A stretch of DNA of 64,000 nt from Pseudomonadota bacterium (GTDB lineage: Bacteria > Desulfobacterota > Binatia > Binatales > Binataceae): NCBI GenBank assembly GCA_021323945.1, contig JAJPKA010000020.1:682001-746000 (forward strand), written 5' to 3'. The notes beneath the pieces are model-generated. The model did no database searches. It saw only the letters and a program-made list of their open reading frames with translations, and was not told the DNA's origin. Shown here in pieces: positions 59,241-64,000 of this stretch. The position numbers and the translations under genes were made by a program. Positions within the stretch are counted from its first letter, which is position 1. Each line of letters starts with the position of its first letter.

Positions 59241-59855
59241 CTACTTGAGAATTGTGGACCGCCCGCGCGCTGCTGGAGTCGCTTCTTCGGTCGTCGTACC
59301 GAATTTGCCAGCATCACGTTCAGCTTCCTCGCCGAGCGAGCCGGGCCGCACATTCATGGCATCGTAAGCACGAATCACCTGGTCGGTGATATCAGTAGCG
59401 GGAAGCGCCCACAGCAGTGTGCCCTTCTCCATTACCATTGTGTAGCCGTTCTTGGCTCCAATTTCCCGGACTACGGCAGCCAAGTCCCGCACGATGGCGC
59501 CGGTCACCTGGTTATCTTTTTCCTGTAACTCATCGCGCGAGTTCTTGTAGTCATCCTGGAAGCGCCGCAGCTTCTTTTCGTAATCATCCTCAAGGTTCTG
59601 GCGCTGCTCGGGTTGCATCAAGGCGCCCTTTTGCTCCAACTCGCGCTTAAGCCGTTCGACCTCATTCTGTTCGCCCTCGAGTTGCGCCTGTAGACGTTGG
59701 ATCCGGCCGCGAAACTGGGTCTTGGCTTCCCTACCCGCCCGGCACTCGTTGAGTGCGCGCTGGATATCAACAAAGGCGAGCCTGACGTCTGCGTGCGCAA
59801 CGGCGGTCGCTGCCATTCCTAACACCAGCGTGGCGATGGTCACCCGATACCTCAT
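59241..59855 (-). CDS. skp: Periplasmic chaperone, OmpH/Skp family
   Basis: A 204-residue Skp-like chaperone that holds outer-membrane proteins on the way to BamA. A signal peptide ([16 protein letters not shown]) is followed by [14 protein letters not shown], the family start. A long charged coiled-coil ([37 protein letters not shown]) forms the tentacles. The last 40 residues are an extended, Ala/Gly/Thr-rich tail. It lies 222 bp after bamA and 10 bp before fabZ. Confidence 0.92.
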   Translation of the reverse strand: MRYRVTIATLVLGMAATAVAHADVRLAFVDIQRALNECRAGREAKTQFRGRIQRLQAQLEGEQNEVERLKRELEQKGALMQPEQRQNLEDDYEKKLRRFQDDYKNSRDELQEKDNQVTGAIVRDLAAVVREIGAKNGYTMVMEKGTLLWALPATDITDQVIRAYDAMNVRPGSLGEEAERDAGKFGTTTEEATPAARGRSTILK

Positions 59856-60077
59856 ATTTGCTGTTTTGAGCCTCCCGTGACGCCTTCTTCACGAGCTGGG
59901 TTCATGTGGCGGATTAAATCCGAACGGCATGACCCACCACATGCAGCATTAGAATTGCTCTGACCCTGCCCTTAAATCAGCCGATGATGACTTAAAACTT
60001 TGGCCGATCTTGGAATCCGTAGCAACCACACTCTACTTTTGTCATTGTTCGTCACTCGCGGGCACGTGCAAGCTCGA

Positions 60078-62459
60078 CTAAAGCGGCGTCCCCGCCCCGA
60101 AATCGAAGACCGCCGATTGGTCGTTGGGTCGCGGATTGAGCGGAAATGCGAGATCGACGGCAATGGGTCCGAAGGGAGAACGCCAACGGATGCCGAATCC
60201 CACCGCCGACTGCAGATCGGATAAGGAATACGACTGATGCAGGAAAAACGAATTGCCGGCATCGACAAAGGCCGCGCCGCGGATGCCAAGCGATTGCAGA
60301 ATCGGGAAGGTGACTTCACCGCTAAGCAGCAACTCCTGGCTCCCGCCGACCTGTTCAATAGCTTGTGGCTGGCCTTCGGGATTGAAAATGGTGACCTGCG
60401 GACCAAGCGAATAAATCTGATAACCACGCACGTCACCACCGCCCCCTAGACCACCCGGGAAGAAGCGTTCATACAGAGGCAGCTCGCTGCCATTATGACC
60501 GCCCAGGCTGGTGCCGATTCCGTAAGTGACGCCCGGCGAAAACACCCATTCACCCCACCGCGGACTGCGCAAGAAGGAGAAGAAGAATCGTGAATGGAAC
60601 ACGCCCTTGACGAAGGAGGTCCCGCCTAGTCCTGCCAGTTCCAGATTAAGGTTCATCACTGAGCCGCTGCGTGGATCTTGCGGATTATCCACCGTAAAGC
60701 GCCGGATGCTCGGCATAATCTCCGAGACTTGCGTGTATCCTTTATAGCGAAGGATGTCGAAGGTGGTGAAGGGTGCCAGCCCCGTGATTCCGACGCTCTC
60801 GAACTGATAGCCCAACCCCAAAGTGATGTCTTCGAGCGAAAACGGGCCTAGTTTCTTGAACCCTAACTCCGCCAGGGGGTAGCCCGTATTGATCTGAAAG
60901 CCGGTGTTGGTCTGGTTGAACGAGTACAGGAACAATTCATCGTAAAACGCCGACAAACTGACGGATAACGGCATATCCAGAAACCAAGGCTCGGTGTAGT
61001 TGATGTTGAGATTTCGATAAAGAAAACCGAGCTGTGCGGCGGCAGAAGCGGACTCACCGCCCCCAAACAAGTTAGTATTGCTAATTATAAAGTTGCCGAA
61101 GACGGACGAATAGCTGTCGTATCCGCCACCCACCTGTAACGAGGCAGTGTTAGCTTCCTGCACCGCAATATCAAGATCGATCTTATCCGGGGTGGGGCCC
61201 GGTTCGGTCGATATGCGCGTGTTGGAGAAATAACCAAGGGCGTCGAGGCGCTGTTTGGATTTCTGGATCTTCTGGGCGGAATACGGTTCCTGTTCCTGAA
61301 TCTCCAGTTCACGCCTGATGACCTTATCCGAGGTCTTTGTGTTCCCGCTGATATTAATGCGATCAACCAGGACCTCGCTGCCCGGATTGATATTGTAATC
61401 GACTTCAACCTGATGCGCGGCCGGATCGACCGAGGTTCGCGGATCAACGTTGACGTACGCGTATCCGCGGTTGGAGTAAAAATCCGAGAGTGTTAAGACG
61501 TCGTGCTGCATCGTTGTACTGCTGAACGGTTGCCCGGCCTTGAGCGTCAGCAGGCGCTGCAGCTGAGCTTTGGGCACCTTGAGGTCGCCGGTGACGTCGA
61601 CCGCGCTGACCCGATAGCGTGGACCTTCGCTTAGATCGAAGGTGACGATGATCGAATTGCCACGGCGCGTGAGCGTCGGATAAGAGACGTGAGCATTGAG
61701 ATAACCGGCCGCATAGTAGTAGGCGGTCAGGTGGTCAACATCGTCCTGCAGCTTTTTCTGATCTAGGATCCCGCTGCCAGTTATCCAACTTACTATCGAA
61801 TGAGGCCTGGTTTGGATCGCAGCGGCCAATAGCCGGCTGCTGAAATGGTGGTTGCCAACAAAGCGCACCGCCGAGATTCGCACTTGTGGTCCTTCTTTCA
61901 CGTCGAACACCAAAAGCACCGTATTGTTCGGTTCCTGCACGGTCCGTGATGTAACCCGGGCGTCGAGGTAGCCTTTGGCCTGGTAGACTTCGGCTATGTT
62001 GCGAGCCGTGGTTTTGACGCGGACCCGATCGAGCAGAGAACCGGAGTGTAGCGCCATCGCGTTGACGATCTGTTCATCGCTCGGGCTGATTTTGGTCATG
62101 CCGCTGAAGCGAATCTCCCTGACCAGAGGTTCTTCATTAACCAAATACGTCAGGACGATGCCGTTGGGCTCACGTTTGACATAGGCGTTGACTCGGGTAA
62201 AAAAACCCATGCGATAAATTGATTTGACGTCGGCGTCGACAGTGGCCGGGTTTAGAGGCTGGCCGACTTCAGAGGATATGTGCACCCGGATAGCATCGGT
62301 TTCGACTCGCTGGTTACCGACAATTTTGATCTGCGAAATTGTCTGAGGGGACTGGGCCCAAGCCTTGGCTAGTGATAAAAATAGAGCCAAAAAAAGCCCA
62401 ATCTTGTACAAGGAGCGGATACTCCGCCGACGCGTGATAAGCTTCGCCACCGTCACCAA
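60078..62459 (-). CDS. bamA: Outer membrane protein assembly factor BamA
   Basis: The central BAM-complex Omp85 protein, 793 residues. A signal peptide (IGLFLALFLSLAKAWA) precedes five POTRA domains over about 38-385 (repeating patterns such as ISQIKIVGNQRVETDAIR and DRINISGNTKTSDKVIRRELEI). The Omp85 barrel covers about 430-793, with the lid-loop motif VRGYQ in GGGGDVRGYQ and a C-terminal strand GAGTPL. It folds barrel proteins into the outer membrane. The start is TTG at 62459 or a GTG 1 or 3 codons later; no ribosome site is clear. It follows lolD with a 153-bp gap. Confidence 0.95.
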   Translation of the reverse strand: MVTVAKLITRRRSIRSLYKIGLFLALFLSLAKAWAQSPQTISQIKIVGNQRVETDAIRVHISSEVGQPLNPATVDADVKSIYRMGFFTRVNAYVKREPNGIVLTYLVNEEPLVREIRFSGMTKISPSDEQIVNAMALHSGSLLDRVRVKTTARNIAEVYQAKGYLDARVTSRTVQEPNNTVLLVFDVKEGPQVRISAVRFVGNHHFSSRLLAAAIQTRPHSIVSWITGSGILDQKKLQDDVDHLTAYYYAAGYLNAHVSYPTLTRRGNSIIVTFDLSEGPRYRVSAVDVTGDLKVPKAQLQRLLTLKAGQPFSSTTMQHDVLTLSDFYSNRGYAYVNVDPRTSVDPAAHQVEVDYNINPGSEVLVDRINISGNTKTSDKVIRRELEIQEQEPYSAQKIQKSKQRLDALGYFSNTRISTEPGPTPDKIDLDIAVQEANTASLQVGGGYDSYSSVFGNFIISNTNLFGGGESASAAAQLGFLYRNLNINYTEPWFLDMPLSVSLSAFYDELFLYSFNQTNTGFQINTGYPLAELGFKKLGPFSLEDITLGLGYQFESVGITGLAPFTTFDILRYKGYTQVSEIMPSIRRFTVDNPQDPRSGSVMNLNLELAGLGGTSFVKGVFHSRFFFSFLRSPRWGEWVFSPGVTYGIGTSLGGHNGSELPLYERFFPGGLGGGGDVRGYQIYSLGPQVTIFNPEGQPQAIEQVGGSQELLLSGEVTFPILQSLGIRGAAFVDAGNSFFLHQSYSLSDLQSAVGFGIRWRSPFGPIAVDLAFPLNPRPNDQSAVFDFGAGTPL

Positions 62460-62612
62460 TCATCAAGGCAGCGAACAAGCTAGCCAATCACCATTCGGAA
62501 GTAAACTAACCTACCGATAAAAAACCAATAGTTATCGCGAGCCGATCGGGCAGTCGGTGATCAAGCCAGCCGTCGTCCACAAACCGTGGCTCATCCGCCT
62601 CGGGGCGGACGC

Positions 62613-63353
62613 TCATGCCCGAATTGCGCCTGTCTCGTCCCATAATTTGCCTTGGTGCAGGCGTAGCGTGCGTCCCATGCTGCGTGACAGCCGTTCATTG
62701 TGAGTTGCCACGATCAATGTGATACCGAGTTCGCGGTTGAGTCGGTGAAAGAGCGCATGCACTTCGTCGGCGGTCTGCGGGTCGAGATTGCCCGTCGGCT
62801 CGTCGGCGAGTACCAGGGAAGGCCTCAGCACCACGGCGCGTGCAACCGCCACGCGTTGCTGTTCTCCCCCGGAAAGCTCGGCGGGGCGGCGATGGAGCTT
62901 GTCGCCGAGCCCCACTAAAGCCAACATTTCCGCCGCTCGGGCCCGCGCCTCCCGATCGGGTAACCGCGCGATCAGAGCGGGCATCATCGTGTTTTCCAGG
63001 GCGCTAAAATCTGCCAGCAGATAGTGAAACTGAAAGATGAAGCCGAGTCGGGAGTTACGGAATTCAGCCAATCGCCGTTCGTCCATCGCGAACAGGTTCT
63101 CGCCCTCAAAGTAGACATTTCCGGCGGTGGGTGGCTCCAGGCTGCCCAGAACGTGGAGCAGAGTGGATTTACCCACTCCCGACTGGCCCACGATTGCCAC
63201 CTCTTCGCCCACTCCAACCTCGAGATCAAGTTTGCGCAGCACCCAGATCTCGCGACCTGCGTCGATGAATTTCTTGTCGATCGAGGCCGCCTGGAGCAAT
63301 TGGGGAGTGCGGCTGCTCGCCGCGCGTTGCAGCGGCAATGCTTCGTTACTCAT
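62613..63353 (-). CDS. lolD: Lipoprotein-release ABC transporter ATP-binding protein
   Basis: LolD-type ATPase of 246 residues. Walker [10 protein letters not shown] is at 56-64, the ABC signature is [14 protein letters not shown], Walker B is [12 protein letters not shown], and the H-loop is in VATHNERL. With LolC/E it extracts lipoproteins from the inner membrane to LolA. The frame is open to 63410, but ATG at 63353 is typical and overlaps the LolC/E stop by 8 bp. A short GC hairpin lies right after the stop. Confidence 0.92.
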   Translation of the reverse strand: MSNEALPLQRAASSRTPQLLQAASIDKKFIDAGREIWVLRKLDLEVGVGEEVAIVGQSGVGKSTLLHVLGSLEPPTAGNVYFEGENLFAMDERRLAEFRNSRLGFIFQFHYLLADFSALENTMMPALIARLPDREARARAAEMLALVGLGDKLHRRPAELSGGEQQRVAVARAVVLRPSLVLADEPTGNLDPQTADEVHALFHRLNRELGITLIVATHNERLSRSMGRTLRLHQGKLWDETGAIRA

Positions 63354-64000
63354 AGCGAATAATTTCCACTGGTCGGAGCGCACGCGCCTGCCAAGCCGGG
63401 TAAATCGCACCGCAGAGGCACAAAATTATCGCCGCTGCGGCAACGGCGACGAAGTTAACTGCATAGAGTCGCACTGGTACGACACTGACCATGAAAAGAT
63501 CGGGCGGGAGATGAATCAGATGATACTTACCGATCAAAAAGGCGACGATGAAGCCCGCAGTTACACCGGTTATTGTGCCGCCCAGCCCCAGTATTGCGCC
63601 TTCACATAAAAAGATGGCCGCGATCGAGCCGGCGCGGGCGCCCATCGTACGTAAAATCGCGATCTCCTTGCGCCGTTCCATCACGATCATCACGAGCGTC
63701 GCGACGATATTGAAGGCGGCGACTAGCACTATCAACAACAGTACGAGAAAGTACGTCGATTTCTCGAGCTTAAGCGCGGAAAACAGCGGCGCATCGGTCT
63801 CCGTCCAGTCGCTGACGCGATATCGGCCCCCGGCTACTGCGGCGATTTTGCGCGCAATCGCCGGTGCGTCAAACAGATTGTGCACGCGGACCTCCAGGCC
63901 GGTCTCGAGCTGGGGGTCATCGGCTAAAAGGGTCGTGCTATTTTTCAACGCCACAAACATCAAAGATGAATCGTACTCATACATCCCTGAATGGAACAGG
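63346..64000 (-). CDS. LolC/LolE-family permease, C-terminal part
   Basis: The C-terminal 217 or so residues of a lipoprotein-release permease; the reading frame continues beyond the window edge, so the N-terminus is missing from view. The FHSGMYEYDSS stretch lies at the cut edge. Three transmembrane helices (FLVLLLIVLVAAFNIVATLVMIVM, FLCEGAILGLGGTITGVTAGFIVAFLI, and a last one ending [20 protein letters not shown]) match the FtsX/MacB_PCD-type permeases LolC and LolE. It works with LolD, which it overlaps by 8 bp. Which of LolC or LolE it is cannot be decided here. Confidence 0.9.
   Translation of the reverse strand, partial: LFHSGMYEYDSSLMFVALKNSTTLLADDPQLETGLEVRVHNLFDAPAIARKIAAVAGGRYRVSDWTETDAPLFSALKLEKSTYFLVLLLIVLVAAFNIVATLVMIVMERRKEIAILRTMGARAGSIAAIFLCEGAILGLGGTITGVTAGFIVAFLIGKYHLIHLPPDLFMVSVVPVRLYAVNFVAVAAAAIILCLCGAIYPAWQARALRPVEIIRYE

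Noticed and set aside
62594-62609. TCCGCC-CCGA-GGCGGA hairpin right after the lolD stop
   Set aside because: A perfect 6-bp stem, but no U run follows; not enough to call a terminator.

Overview
The window looks like chromosome from a Gram-negative bacterium with an LPS-type envelope. It carries bamA, skp, lolCD-type genes, fabZ, lpxA, lpxI, lpxB, lpxK and waaA, moderately high GC, and frequent GTG and TTG starts. LpxI in place of LpxH, many class III CoA-transferase, crotonase and amidohydrolase genes, and MoxR/VWA clusters fit a deep lineage near Desulfobacterota/Binatota. That placement is inference only; there is no rRNA in the window. I found no phage, insertion sequence, CRISPR array, tRNA or rRNA.

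Layout. 0.4-8 kb: a catabolic or accessory block with a folate-type formyltransferase-domain protein, an SDR, a quinone-reductase-like enzyme, a SnoaL-like protein, an amidohydrolase, a crotonase-fold protein lacking both usual glutamates, and an amidase. 8-12.7 kb: a membrane VWA-FHA protein, an EmrA/HlyD adaptor without its pump, and an APH-like kinase. 13-18.8 kb: purA, serA and a class V aminotransferase (probable serine synthesis) behind a leader terminator, then rpmB, an ArsC-like protein and a secreted protein. 18.8-22.8 kb: two adjacent class III CoA-transferases (only one keeps the active-site Asp), a nitroreductase and a VOC protein.

23.3-33.3 kb: an orphan excisionase-like HTH gene, then a tightly packed minus-strand set running nth, outer-membrane beta-barrel candidate, membrane protein, MoxR ATPase, DUF58, BatA-like protein and a double-VWA protein. 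This is the best candidate for an undescribed envelope system. 33.9-39.7 kb: a K+/H+ antiporter, a CrtC/AttH-like protein, and the split glycine decarboxylase gcvPA-gcvPB. 39.7-48.8 kb: a TolC, adaptor and RND efflux operon, a TIGR03084-like protein, a two-component system and a DUF3565-SnoaL fusion.

49.3-64 kb: an envelope biogenesis cluster read leftwards: LolC/E (cut by the window edge), lolD, bamA, skp, fabZ, lpxA, lpxI, Gfo/Idh oxidoreductase, lpxB, a hybrid histidine kinase, waaA, lpxK, a Trm112-like protein and a Kdo/heptose kinase. Together these insert outer-membrane proteins, sort lipoproteins and build the Kdo-lipid A core. lpxA has no ATG, GTG, TTG or CTG that gives a full-length protein; an ATA overlapping the fabZ stop, 8 nt after a GAGGAG, gives exactly 262 residues. 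lpxD and msbA are missing from their usual places.
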